Shown: positions 1 to 8,571 of the stretch, in pieces | Position numbering within the stretch: the stretch's first letter is position 1 | Layout: the number at the start of each line of letters is the position of its first letter | From: Paenibacillus sp. URB8-2 | GTDB lineage: Bacteria; Bacillota; Bacilli; Paenibacillales; Paenibacillaceae | Assembly (NCBI RefSeq): GCF_013393385.1 | Contig: NZ_AP023239.1 | Location: 372,001-436,000 of the forward strand | DNA length: 64,000 nt | Reading direction: 5' to 3' | The notes under the pieces: generated by a model | Told to the model about the DNA's origin: nothing | Databases searched by the model: none | Seen by the model: the letters and a program-made list of their open reading frames with translations, nothing else | Program-made: the position numbers and the translations under genes

Positions 1-93
1 AAAGGCTTCTGCATTCAGCTGATCTACCGCAAAGACCGCTGGTTAGCCGCTTCATTTAAGAGGTTTATCGAAACGATGCAGGGAGACCGATGA
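1..93 (+). CDS. LysR-type regulator, C-terminal end (partial)
   Basis: The window opens inside a reading frame that ends at a TGA at 91-93. The 30 visible residues include IQLIYRKDRWLAASFKRFIE, which is the pattern of the last strand and helix of a LysR-type substrate-binding domain (final helix with an F-I-x-T motif). Only the tail is visible, so target and effector are unknown. The family call rests on a short stretch and is moderate. Confidence 0.5.
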   Translation, partial: KGFCIQLIYRKDRWLAASFKRFIETMQGDR

Positions 94-210
94 CGTAAAG
101 GTAAAGGGCTCTGCGTGGTATGGAATTGCGATGAGACCGATCAAGCCCATTTGCCGGAATGGGAAAAAAGACGCCGCCAGACCAGTCACGAAACGGGGTC
201 CTGAAAAGCC

Positions 211-245
211 AAAAAGCCGCCATTCCGGCAAACCGGAATGCGGCT
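211..245 (-). terminator. intrinsic terminator of the leftward small gene
   Basis: Inverted repeat with arms 215-219 plus 221-228 pairing with 233-245 around a CAAA loop. On the minus strand the stem is followed by a run of five T. It lies 22 bp past the stop of the 49-residue small gene and fits its transcript end. Confidence 0.75.
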
Positions 246-266
246 ATTATCCAATAGTAAGGAAGA

Positions 267-416
267 TCAGCAGCTCTTGCAATTTCTGCAGGCTATGAAC
301 TGCAGGCGGCATTTAATCTCTTTTTGCCATTTCAAATCTCCTACCTTGACGGCAAGACTAAGCAAATCCAGGTAATCATCAACCTTCAGCGACGTCCGGG
401 CAGTGGCTGCGTTCAT
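267..416 (-). CDS. small Fur-controlled Cys-containing protein (49 aa, unknown)
   Basis: ATG at 416-414 with an AAGGAG ribosome binding site 11 bases upstream, 49 codons, then TGA. The protein starts MNAATARTSLKVDDYLDLL and ends with a cysteine-rich tail (C-R-N-C-K-S-C, plus an earlier Cys). Nothing in it identifies an enzyme; the central part looks like one amphipathic helix. It has its own promoter overlapped by a Fur box and its own terminator, so it is a monocistronic iron-repressed unit. By analogy only, Bacillus uses small Fur-regulated proteins (FbpA, FbpB, FbpC) in the iron-sparing response; sequence similarity to those is not apparent. The gene structure is convincing, the function unknown. 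Confidence 0.7.
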   Translation of the reverse strand: MNAATARTSLKVDDYLDLLSLAVKVGDLKWQKEIKCRLQFIACRNCKSC

Positions 417-442
417 AAGCGTTCAGTCTCCTTTAAATCAAT

Positions 443-477
443 ATTATAGATATGTTTCAATAATGATAATCATTATC
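443..477 (-). promoter_or_regulatory. Fur box and promoter of the small gene
   Basis: Positions 459-477 read AATAATGATAATCATTATC, matching the 19-bp Fur consensus at 18 positions. On the minus strand a perfect TATAAT (443-448) lies just downstream, so a bound Fur dimer would cover the -35 region and block the polymerase. Repression by iron is inferred from the site, not shown. Confidence 0.85.
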
Positions 478-528
478 ACTGAAACCGATATTGTTATTAT
501 CCACATTCTACGTCTAAAAATCAATATA

Positions 529-550
529 AAAAGTGAATTATATCACTTTT
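529..550. promoter_or_regulatory. 22-bp palindrome with GTGA-N6-TCAC core
   Basis: Perfect 8-bp arms (AAAAGTGA / TCACTTTT) around ATTATA. GTGA-N6-TCAC is the half-site layout of CRP/FNR-family regulators. It lies between the Fur-controlled small gene and the GGDEF-EAL gene, 200 bp before the latter's start. Which regulator binds is unknown. Confidence 0.4.
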
Positions 551-748
551 AAATGTTACAATTTTAAGCGAGGTGACAAAGAAAGGGATGTATTGAAATG
601 AAAGAAAGGCTTTGAAAGACATTATTACACATTTAAATTGCATTATTTACCGGGGAAAGCAGGAATTCCCCTGATAATTGTCGAACCAAGCTATTGTATG
701 CTTAGCATAATGCTATTTTTGGAAAATAAACTAAAGGAGAAGTTAGAG

Positions 749-3700
749 ATGAAGCGGTGCAAAGTCATCGTCCTGTTTTTCTTTAGTCTGCTCCTGCTTT
801 TGCCGGGTGCCGCTCACGCTGCAAGAAAAGAAGTCGCCTATAAAGCGGAACTGGAGTATCCCCCCTATAAATACAAACAGAATGGATATTTGACCGGCTT
901 TGATATTGATCTTGCCAATATGATTTTCGAGAAGCAGGATTACTTGGTTCAGTACGGCAGCGACACATGGGACAGGGTATACCGGCAGCTTATCGACGGC
1001 GATATCGATACGGTGGGCTTGATGGCCGTAACCGAGGAGCGGAGGCGCGAAATTCTCTTTTCCAAACCTGTCATGAAAATTCGCACCTCCATATACGCCC
1101 GGCAGAATTTCAAGGCTGAGGTAAGTCTGGACAACCTTGGCGACTATAAAATTGGCGTGGGAAAGGGACAGTATACCGAGAGCGTCCTTCTGAGGAAAAT
1201 GGGAGTGTCCGGCTACATCACCTACCCGACGGTCGCGGAGGCTTTGGATGCCCTGAGCAGGGGCGAAATCGATCTCTTGTTCGAGAATCAGACGGTTGTC
1301 GATTATCTGATTGTCGAAGCAGGAATGACGGGCCGGATTATACATAAAATGAGCAACCTCTACCCGATGGATGTGGCTTACGGAATCAGCAAATCTTCAC
1401 CGGATCTTGTGCCTTATATCAATGGACGATTGAAGCAATTGAAGCAGAACGGGGCGTTTGAGCAGCTGTATCGGCAGTATTTTTTCAATCATTCGGAAGA
1501 TTACGCTAAAAGAATGCGCTTGAGGACGATTGCGGGCTTTGCCATCGGCTGCTGCTTGCTGGCCGTCGCCGCCTTCCTTCTTAGAATGTATATTAGCCAT
1601 TTGCGCCGGATTATTCGCACCGAGCAGCAGTTTTTCGAGGATGTAATCGAGCACACGGGCATTCTGGTTTGGGCGGTGCAGGAGGACAAAACGGTGCTGC
1701 GCTTGAACAAGTACGGCGAGCGCGTTACCGGCCTGAGAGAACAGGAGATTGTCGGCAAGAGTCTGGATGATGTAGAGGCGAAGGTAGCCGGCGGAGCCAG
1801 GCTGAAAGAACTGCTGTACCGGGCGATCGGATATGATTTTGACGGCCATGTGGAATTTCAGATTCCGAGCGGAGTCGCGGAGGGAAGATACTTTACGTTT
1901 CGGACGATGCTGATCAAAGGCCTCGGCAGCGGGGCCTCTGACGCTTTTGTATTGATCGGCATTGATATCAACGAGCTTAAACGGAATGAGAGGAAGCTTG
2001 AGTCGAGCTATGGGAAGCTGGAAGCCACTCACTTGGAACTGGCAGCAGCAAAAGAGGAAATGCAGGACCAGAACGAGAAGCTGAGCTTCAGCGAGCAAAG
2101 ATTCCGCCTGGCAGTGGAAGCCTCCGGCGCTCTACTGTGGGAATACGATTATGGGAAACAGAGCCACTGGGTGTCCGACCGCTGGTATGAAGTCATGGGT
2201 TATGAGCCGGGGGAACTCGATCTGTCCGTAGAAACGGTGTTAAGTTTGATTCATCCCGATGATCGGGAGCGCTCAAGAAAGGCGCGGGAGGAGCATTTGG
2301 CGGGCCTGACGTCGGTGTATGAATGTGAATACCGGATGAGAACCAAGGAAGGGCGATACTTCTGGTTTGAAGTCAGAGGCAAGGCTATCGTTGACCGGAA
2401 ACAAGAAGTGACGATGTTTCTCGGCTCCCTGATCGATGTAACCAACCGGAAACAAATGGAGCTGAAGCTTAGCGGCAGCTACCAGGAGCTTGAAGCAACC
2501 TATGAGCAGCTTGCGGCGACGCAGCAGGAGCTTGTGGATCAGTACGGCACCCTGCTGGAGAATCAGAAAAAAATGCACCATCTCGCCTATTATGATTCTT
2601 TGAGCCATTTGCCCAACCGTCTTTGTCTGCTGGAGACGATGGAGGAATACTTCCAGCTTCCCGGCGGCAGCGCTGCGCTGTTGTTCGTGGATACGGACAA
2701 TTTCAAATACATCAATGATACGATGGGCCATAAATTTGGCGATATCCTTATTCGTCAGGTAAGCGAAAAATTACAGTCGTCCATTGTCCGTGAAGGCAGC
2801 ATACTTTCAAGGCTGGGCGGAGATGAATTTGTCGTCTTTATTAAAGATATCAAAGACCGTGAGGAAGTGCTGGCGCTGGCGGAGAGGCTGTTCCAGGAGT
2901 TCAAGATACCGTTCCAGATCGATGAGAGCAGCGTTTATATTTCGGTCAGCATTGGAATCTCCTTCTACCCGGCAGACGGAACTACGACGGAGGAAATTCT
3001 CAAAAATGCCGACGTGGCAATGTATCGAGCCAAGGAAGCGGGCAAGGGCATTTTTGTCGTATACGACAAATCGATGCATACCGAGTTCAAAGAACGCATG
3101 ATGATCGAGAAGCATTTGCGCAGCGCGCTGGACAATGAGGAGTTTGAACTGTTCTACCAGCCGCAGGTCAACCTTCTGACAGGAGACATTTCCGGCTTTG
3201 AGGCGCTGATTCGCTGGAACAGCCCCGACCTTGGCTTCGTCTCGCCCCTGTCGTTCATCAAGATCGCCGAGGATTCCCGGCTGATCATCCCCATCGGCGA
3301 ATGGGTGCTCCGGCAGGCCTGTCATTTTATGGCGGGGCTATGCCGGCAGCAATATAATGATTACAGAATTGCGGTCAATATTTCGGTTATTCAGCTGCTG
3401 CAGGATGATTTCATTCCTTCCGTGCTGGGTATCCTGACCGAAACCGGAATCTCTCCGAAATGCCTGGAGCTGGAGATTACAGAGTCAGTCTTCATGGAGT
3501 CGTTCGAGCGGATTGTCGACAAGCTGGAGTACTTGCAATCAAAGGGGATTCGAATCGCGCTGGACGATTTTGGAACCGGCTATTCATCGCTTAGCTACCT
3601 ACAGCAGCTGCCAATCTCCACTCTCAAAATAGACAAGGCCTTTATCGACCCGCTGTCGGAAAATTCGTACAGTCAGTCGTTTATCAAGACGATGGTGTCG

Positions 3701-3874
3701 CTGGGCCATGAGATGGGGCTGGAAGTAGTGGCGGAAGGCGTAGAGGACCGCAGCCAGCTTGCCTTTCTTAAGAAGACCGGATGCGACAAGGTACAGGGTT
3801 ATCTGATCAGCAGACCGCTGTCACAGCGGAATACGCAGGATCTGCTTAAGCGCTATGGGCATGACATGGTTTAA
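749..3874 (+). CDS. membrane sensor c-di-GMP enzyme: PBP-PAS-PAS-GGDEF-EAL
   Basis: Predicted to make and/or cleave cyclic di-GMP in response to an external small molecule. From the chosen ATG (GGAG 9 bases upstream; the earlier in-frame ATG at 638 lacks one) the 1041-residue protein has a signal peptide ending AAHA near residue 24, a bacterial solute-binding family 3 domain to about 250, a membrane helix near 260-282, two PAS domains (about 300-410 and 450-575) joined by coiled-coil stretches, a GGDEF domain with intact GGDEF near 690 and an EAL domain with intact EAL near 818 and DDFGTG near 937. Both catalytic signatures are intact, so which activity dominates cannot be read. The amino-acid-binding-type periplasmic domain suggests a nutrient ligand. 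It stands alone, with a CRP/FNR-type palindrome upstream. Confidence 0.9.
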   Translation: MKRCKVIVLFFFSLLLLLPGAAHAARKEVAYKAELEYPPYKYKQNGYLTGFDIDLANMIFEKQDYLVQYGSDTWDRVYRQLIDGDIDTVGLMAVTEERRREILFSKPVMKIRTSIYARQNFKAEVSLDNLGDYKIGVGKGQYTESVLLRKMGVSGYITYPTVAEALDALSRGEIDLLFENQTVVDYLIVEAGMTGRIIHKMSNLYPMDVAYGISKSSPDLVPYINGRLKQLKQNGAFEQLYRQYFFNHSEDYAKRMRLRTIAGFAIGCCLLAVAAFLLRMYISHLRRIIRTEQQFFEDVIEHTGILVWAVQEDKTVLRLNKYGERVTGLREQEIVGKSLDDVEAKVAGGARLKELLYRAIGYDFDGHVEFQIPSGVAEGRYFTFRTMLIKGLGSGASDAFVLIGIDINELKRNERKLESSYGKLEATHLELAAAKEEMQDQNEKLSFSEQRFRLAVEASGALLWEYDYGKQSHWVSDRWYEVMGYEPGELDLSVETVLSLIHPDDRERSRKAREEHLAGLTSVYECEYRMRTKEGRYFWFEVRGKAIVDRKQEVTMFLGSLIDVTNRKQMELKLSGSYQELEATYEQLAATQQELVDQYGTLLENQKKMHHLAYYDSLSHLPNRLCLLETMEEYFQLPGGSAALLFVDTDNFKYINDTMGHKFGDILIRQVSEKLQSSIVREGSILSRLGGDEFVVFIKDIKDREEVLALAERLFQEFKIPFQIDESSVYISVSIGISFYPADGTTTEEILKNADVAMYRAKEAGKGIFVVYDKSMHTEFKERMMIEKHLRSALDNEEFELFYQPQVNLLTGDISGFEALIRWNSPDLGFVSPLSFIKIAEDSRLIIPIGEWVLRQACHFMAGLCRQQYNDYRIAVNISVIQLLQDDFIPSVLGILTETGISPKCLELEITESVFMESFERIVDKLEYLQSKGIRIALDDFGTGYSSLSYLQQLPISTLKIDKAFIDPLSENSYSQSFIKTMVSLGHEMGLEVVAEGVEDRSQLAFLKKTGCDKVQGYLISRPLSQRNTQDLLKRYGHDMV

Positions 3875-3933
3875 GAGACCGGCAATTTACCGGGATGCCG
3901 CAAGCGCCGTAGGCCGTCTATAAATGCTGTACA

Positions 3934-4021
3934 TAAGAAGAAACGGCTTCGCCGTCCTCTGGAAGAGGAAGGCATCCGTTTCTCGTAAAAATATCAGGTT
4001 AAGGATAAGCGCGAAGCTTAT
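3934..4021 (-). repeat. two-hairpin intergenic repeat, copy A
   Basis: Read on the minus strand: hairpin, then TTTTTACGAGAAACGG, then a second hairpin ending GCCGTTTCTTCTTA. The 88 bp are identical to 43393-43480 (copy F). The outer arm of the first hairpin, 4022-4045, has diverged from copy F, so this copy is decayed at one end. It sits between the c-di-GMP gene and the IS110-type element. Confidence 0.85.
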
Positions 4022-4112
4022 ACTTTCTGCCCTGAAAATAAAGTTGCTCCAGAACACTAAAAGTGTGCATACGAAAACAAACCCCAGATTGTATATTTTT
4101 TTGAATCAGCTG

Positions 4113-5334
4113 TCAGGCCGTTTGTTCCGTCAGATTCACTTGGTAGCCTAAGGATTCTAATCGTTTGATGGAACGGTTCATCACCATGTCGCGGTTTCGT
4201 TGATCGAAATAATCAAATCCTAGTTCTTTATATTCTTGTTTTCGCGTTAACAAGATATAAACGATCGTCAGGATGCTATGTCCGACAGCCACTGCTGCCC
4301 TGTTTTTTCCTCGCCTGCCTGCGATCCGGTGATATTGGGCCGACAGGTAGGTATTCTTTTTTCGTCCCGCGGCTCGTGCCGCTTCCACCAGTGCACTTCG
4401 CAGTTTCTTGTTCCCTTTTCGGGTCTTCGCTGACCGCTTTTTCCCGGCACTTTCATCGTGACCTGGAGTCATTCCTGCCCAGGAACATAAATGTCCCGGA
4501 CTTGGAAACCGTGTCATGTCGGTCCCGATTTCCGCCAGAATTTGTTCGGCGGTTCGCTTACCGACGCCGGGAATGGTATCCAATAACTTCAGGTCCTCTG
4601 CGAAAGGGGTCATTCGGCGTTCCACTTCTTCATCCAGTTCAGTGATTAACTCGTTCAGTTGGTCGATGTGCGACAGCTGTTTTTCCAGCATGAGCAGCTG
4701 ATGCGGCCCCAGGCTGCCTTCAAGGGCCAGTTTTAATTGCTCTTTCTTAGCCTTTAGCTTTTTTTGCGCGAAGTCAGCCAGGATCGATGGATCACTTTCT
4801 CCCTGAATCATCGCTTCCAGCATGTTCCGTCCAGATACGCCCAGCACATTGGAGGCCACCGACGAGAGTTTGATATTTCCGCCTTCCAGCACCTTTTGCA
4901 GTCGGTTTTACTTCCCGGGCTCGTTCTTCGATGATGCTTCGCCGGTAGCGAATGATTTCCCGAAGCTCTCGCTGCTCCCGACCCGGAATATAGCTCCCCT
5001 GCACCAGTCCATGCCGGAGTAGCTTGGCAATCCATTCCGCATCCTTTACATCCGTTTTTCGCCCAGGCACCGCTTTGATATGCTGAGCGTTCACGACGAT
5101 CGGCTTGACATCTTCCAGTTCAAGCAGGTTATAAATCGGTTTCCAGTAATCCCCGGTACTCTCCATCGCGACATGGCTGCACCGCTCGCTTTTGATCCAA
5201 TCCACCAGATCGACCAGTCGTCTGGTCAGGGTTTCAAAACTTCGAATCTCCTTTCCTTTCGGGGTGATGATACATGCGGTGATGCTTTTCTTGTGCACAT
5301 CCAATCCACAGCAACGTTCAATCAGGATTTCCAT
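4113..5334 (-). pseudogene. IS110-family transposase, frameshifted
   Basis: Recombinase of the DEDD type. The N-terminal half from ATG 5334 (AGGAGAAG upstream) carries GLDVHKK, MESTGDYW and DVKDAEW, the RuvC-like acidic residues. The C-terminal half carries IPGVGKRTAEQILAEIG and SWAGMTPG..ESAGK, the Transposase_20 domain with the serine region. The halves lie in different frames. On the minus strand the junction reads GAAGTAAAACCGACTG; removing one A of the A4 run (4906-4909) restores EVNRLQKVLEGG and a continuous protein of about 406 residues, normal for the family. IS110 enzymes are not known to need frameshifting, so this is an inactivating insertion or a homopolymer sequence error. Confidence 0.88.
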
Positions 5335-5530
5335 GGTTTGCTTCTCCTGCCTGCTGGCGCTAATTAAGGCTGGTGCAAAGACCAATACTAAGGTTATTCT
5401 GCCCTGCGTGCTTCCCTGAAGGGAGCAACAATCTGTGATGCACCGGGTCGATGGGGTCCGTCTGATATCCGGGTTCGTGACACCAAGAAAGTACGACCTA
5501 CCTTCGCCAGCCCAGTAACCAGTATCGCCC
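5335..5530 (-). ncRNA. candidate bridge-RNA region of the IS110 element
   Basis: IS110-family elements are known to encode a structured bridge RNA in the non-coding end next to the recombinase. The roughly 200 bp upstream of this transposase contain short stem-loops (for example TGCTCCCTTCAGGGAAGCA on the minus strand, near 5412-5432) and no reading frame of its own. The call is by position and family; loops were not matched to target and donor sites. Confidence 0.35.
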
Positions 5531-5583
5531 ATATTTTCATTATTCAGTGGTGCCGCGTTAGCGGCATGGGAGTCTGATATTTT

Positions 5584-5632
5584 AAAAAAGGGATGCCGAT
5601 TCAGCCGGAAGCTGAATGGGACATCCCTTTTC
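5584..5632 (-). terminator. bidirectional hairpin terminator
   Basis: AAAAAGGGATG and ATTCAGC arms pair with GCTGAAT and CATCCCTTTT, giving a long stem flanked by A and T runs. It lies 19 bp past the stop of the leftward GGDEF gene and separates it from the IS110 element. Confidence 0.85.
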
Positions 5633-5650
5633 GCGGTTCATTGTCTCAAT

Positions 5651-6691
5651 CTATAAAATGACTGTTTTATTCTTGCCCGTCTTCTTGGCTTCGTACAGGG
5701 CATCGTCCGCCTTCTGGAACACATGGTTTTTGGATTCGGCGCCCTGGAAATCATGCATGCCGATGCTCACCGTTACCGATTTCCCCTCCATTTCGGGAAT
5801 CGGCAGATTGGCGATGCCCTTCCGGACCCGCTCTATGATTTCATAGGAGGCCTCAAGCGGTTTGGCGGTCAGTATAATGACAAATTCCTCGCCTCCGTAG
5901 CGGGCGGCGAAATCATCGGCGCCGATATGCTCCAGCACCGTCGCCGCGACCTGCCTGAGCGCAATGTCTCCCACCCCGTGCCCATAGGTATCGTTTACCT
6001 TTTTGAAATTGTCGATATCAAGTATGGCCAGCTGCATCGGGAACGGATTCGACTGCTGATGATCGATCAGCCAACTGAAATATTCGTGAAAGGTTTTATG
6101 GTTGTACAGATCCGTCAGAGCATCGATTTTGGACAGGCGGTCCATGATGATATTTTGAATACGCAAATCCTGCTCTGATTTCTCCGAGTTTTCCAGCGAG
6201 CGGATCAAATCCTGTCCCCGGCGGATAACCGCAAATCCCGTCAGTGCGGTTGCTGCAAAAATAATAGAAATCAGAATACTTTCAGACCACACGATATGGT
6301 TATGAACGGACAAAAGACTCAGCTGCACTATCATATAAAATAAACTGAATGCCGTCGAGGCGATCAGATAGGAGTTCTTCAGATATATCATGGAAACGAG
6401 AAGCGGAAACAGCATAATAAGGAGCGATGCCTGAATATTGGATGGAATGAGTATGGTGATAAATAAAGAAATTACATAGCTTCCAACCATGATGGAGACT
6501 TCGCATAATTTCGGCCTCCATTTGTGAATGCACTCAAGCAGAATAACGACTCCCAAAATAATCAAATCAGGAAGAAGGATGAGGGAATTGAACATTCGGC
6601 TTGATGTATGGACAAGCAGCCCAATCCAGAAGGCATTCAGCAGCACACGGTTCCAGTTCAGTTGGCGAGGAGTATGCGAAGGATTGAGCAT
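5651..6691 (-). CDS. membrane diguanylate cyclase (GGDEF)
   Basis: Predicted to synthesise c-di-GMP from GTP. ATG 6691 has GAGGAAC 7-12 bases upstream, better than the first in-frame ATG at 6799. The 346-residue protein has five to six hydrophobic helices in the first 170 residues, a short linker helix, then a GGDEF domain with IDNFKKVND and intact GGEEF near residue 265, and the usual KADDALYEAKKTGKN ending. The membrane part matches no named sensor by eye. It is a single gene with its own terminator; a 14-bp palindrome lies in its upstream region. Confidence 0.9.
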   Translation of the reverse strand: MLNPSHTPRQLNWNRVLLNAFWIGLLVHTSSRMFNSLILLPDLIILGVVILLECIHKWRPKLCEVSIMVGSYVISLFITILIPSNIQASLLIMLFPLLVSMIYLKNSYLIASTAFSLFYMIVQLSLLSVHNHIVWSESILISIIFAATALTGFAVIRRGQDLIRSLENSEKSEQDLRIQNIIMDRLSKIDALTDLYNHKTFHEYFSWLIDHQQSNPFPMQLAILDIDNFKKVNDTYGHGVGDIALRQVAATVLEHIGADDFAARYGGEEFVIILTAKPLEASYEIIERVRKGIANLPIPEMEGKSVTVSIGMHDFQGAESKNHVFQKADDALYEAKKTGKNKTVIL

Positions 6692-6782
6692 AAGGTGTTC
6701 CTCATTTCCAGTAGCGATGTGTATATATTCGACAAGAATCCCCTTTTTTCCTCCCCTATGATGGCAGGCTTGGAATGTTCGT

Positions 6783-6796
6783 ATTTTGTACAAAAT
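6783..6796. promoter_or_regulatory. perfect 14-bp palindrome ATTTTGTACAAAAT
   Basis: A self-complementary 14-mer 92 bp upstream of the leftward GGDEF start. It is the size and symmetry of a repressor operator. No regulator can be named. Confidence 0.35.
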
Positions 6797-6958
6797 CATA
6801 CGTAATCATCCAAATAAACATTCGTTTTCATCCAAAAAACACGTATAATTATGTATATATTCATTGACATATTCGTCTATTTTCGTTAAGATTCTAGTGG
6901 TTCAAAAATATTTTTTATTGCAGATGTAAAATGATACTTTCGCGTGAACGCGTACTTG

Positions 6959-7066
6959 CTGTTCGTATATCCTCAAAGATAAGGTTTGGGGGTCTCTACA
7001 GGGAACCGTAAATTCCTGGCTACGGATGGGTGCCTTTGGCTTACCCTGATACCGGCCGGGTTTTTT
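6959..7066 (+). promoter_or_regulatory. purine (guanine-class) riboswitch with terminator platform
   Basis: The aptamer has P1 (TTCGTA / TACGGA), P2 CCTCAAA / TTTGGGG closing a GATAAGG loop, the J2/3 motif TCTCTAC, P3 with the CCGTAAA loop, and GGCTACG at 7018-7024. L2, L3 and J2/3 fit the xpt-type consensus. The specificity base (position 74 of xpt) is C at 7020, which predicts guanine or hypoxanthine. After it, GGGTGCCTTTGGCTTACCC (7028-7046) can form one hairpin, while ACCC (7043-7046) can instead pair with GGGT (7058-7061) before six T, a terminator. Ligand binding should therefore switch the downstream gene off. A TTGACA-17-TAAGAT promoter candidate starts at 6864. Confidence 0.85.
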
Positions 7067-7115
7067 GTTGTGCCGCCCTTACTTCGCATAATAAATTCGT
7101 TTATTGGAGGAACAG

Positions 7116-8546
7116 ATGAGTAAATATGATGTAATCGTCGTCGGTGCCGGTCCTGCCGGTATTTTTGCCTGTTACGAGCTGACCCGGAAAGCCCCGCACT
7201 GGAAAGTGCTGCTGATAGACAAAGGACATGATATTTATAAGCGGAGATGTCCGATTCTGGAGGAAAAAATTCAGTTCTGTCCGCCGGCTGCCGGCCGCAA
7301 GGAGTTTGCCGGATGTCTGCCGGCCTGTTCGATTACCGCAGGCTTCGGAGGGGCGGGGGCATACAGCGACGGAAAATTCAACATTACGACTGAGTTCGGC
7401 GGCTGGATGACGGATTATTTGCCGCCCTCCAAGGTGCTGGATCTGATCCGCTATGTTGATTCCATCAACCTGGAGCACGGAGCGACGGAGATGATCACCG
7501 ATCCTACGACCGACCCGATCCGGCGCATCGAGCAGCGCGGCTACGCGGCCGGACTCAAGCTGCTGCGTGCGCAGGTGCGCCATCTGGGAACGGAGCAGAA
7601 TCTGGAAATTCTGAAGTCGATTTACGAATATTTGAGCACCCGCATTGACATGATGTTCAAGACGGAGGTGCAGGACATCGAGACGGTCAGCGAGAACGGC
7701 GCTCACCGGGTGACGGGCGTTACGCTGAAGAACGGGGAGACTTACGAGACGGAACTTGCCTTGGTTGCTCCGGGACGCGACGGTTCCGCCTGGCTCACGG
7801 ATGTGCTGAAAAGACACCGGCTCAAAATGTACAACAATCAGGTGGATGTCGGCGTCCGGGTGGAGACCTCGGATGTCGTTATGCAGGAGATCAATGAGCA
7901 TCTTTATGAAGGCAAATTCATTTTTAATACTTCGGTCGGTACCCGTGTCCGCACGTTCTGCAGTAACCCTTCCGGACATGTCGTCGTGGAGAACCACAGC
8001 GGGGTCATGGCGGCGAACGGGCACTCGTATAAGGACCCGGCGCTCGGTTCCTCCAACACGAACTTTGCCCTGCTCGTCTCTCATAAATTTACTGAGCCGT
8101 TCGACAAGCCCAATGAATATGCGCGCGAGATTTGCGAGCGGGCGAACGATCTGTCGAGCGGCGGAGTCATCGTGCAGAAGTACGGCGATATTTTGCGGGG
8201 GCGCCGCTCCACCGGGACGAGAATCGCCGAAGGCTTCGTCGAGCCCACGCTTAAAGAGGCGGTCCCGGGGGACCTCGGACTTGTGCTGCCGTACAATACG
8301 ATGAAGAGTCTCATCGAAATGGTGGAGGCGCTGGAAAAGGTAACGCCGGGCATCGCCTCCGAGCATACGCTCTTTTACGGAGTAGAAGCCAAATTTTATT
8401 CGGCCCGTCCGAAGCTGTCGGAGACGTTCGAGACGGAAATTTCCGGCCTCTACTGCGGCGGGGACGGAGCAGGCATCACGCGCGGACTGGCCCAGGCGGG
8501 CGCGGCGGGCGTCTGGATCGCGCGGGGCATGCTGGATCGGGCCTGA
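7116..8546 (+). CDS. NAD(P)/FAD-dependent dehydrogenase, COG2509 type
   Basis: A 476-residue flavoprotein of unknown substrate. ATG 7116 has TGGAGGAAC upstream. The N-terminus carries the Rossmann FAD motif VVGAGPAGIF followed by LLIDKG; a Gly-rich FSGGAG-like segment (TAGFGGAGAYSDGKFN) and the C-terminal YCGGDGAGITRGLAQAGAAG complete the FAD site. Length and motifs fit the uncharacterised FAD-dependent dehydrogenase group COG2509. A conserved cysteine cluster (RRCPI, FCPP, GCLPAC) lies near residues 48-75. The purine riboswitch immediately upstream links its expression to guanine supply, which hints at a role in purine or related redox metabolism. That link is inference. Confidence 0.85.
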   Translation: MSKYDVIVVGAGPAGIFACYELTRKAPHWKVLLIDKGHDIYKRRCPILEEKIQFCPPAAGRKEFAGCLPACSITAGFGGAGAYSDGKFNITTEFGGWMTDYLPPSKVLDLIRYVDSINLEHGATEMITDPTTDPIRRIEQRGYAAGLKLLRAQVRHLGTEQNLEILKSIYEYLSTRIDMMFKTEVQDIETVSENGAHRVTGVTLKNGETYETELALVAPGRDGSAWLTDVLKRHRLKMYNNQVDVGVRVETSDVVMQEINEHLYEGKFIFNTSVGTRVRTFCSNPSGHVVVENHSGVMAANGHSYKDPALGSSNTNFALLVSHKFTEPFDKPNEYAREICERANDLSSGGVIVQKYGDILRGRRSTGTRIAEGFVEPTLKEAVPGDLGLVLPYNTMKSLIEMVEALEKVTPGIASEHTLFYGVEAKFYSARPKLSETFETEISGLYCGGDGAGITRGLAQAGAAGVWIARGMLDRA

Positions 8547-8571
8547 GCGGTTTGATGCGGCAGCAAGTTTG

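Larger units (their letters stand above)
4113..5530 (-). mobile_element. IS110-family insertion sequence (ends not defined)
   Basis: A DEDD-type transposase gene preceded by about 200 bp of structured non-coding DNA and followed by little DNA, the layout of IS110 elements. IS110 elements usually lack clear terminal inverted repeats, so the true ends cannot be set from one copy; the limits given are the transposase stop and the approximate far edge of the upstream non-coding region. Confidence 0.7.

Noticed and set aside
598..615. A five-codon frame, MKERL, before the GGDEF-EAL gene
   Set aside because: Too short, and only a weak upstream purine run; no sign of attenuation structure.
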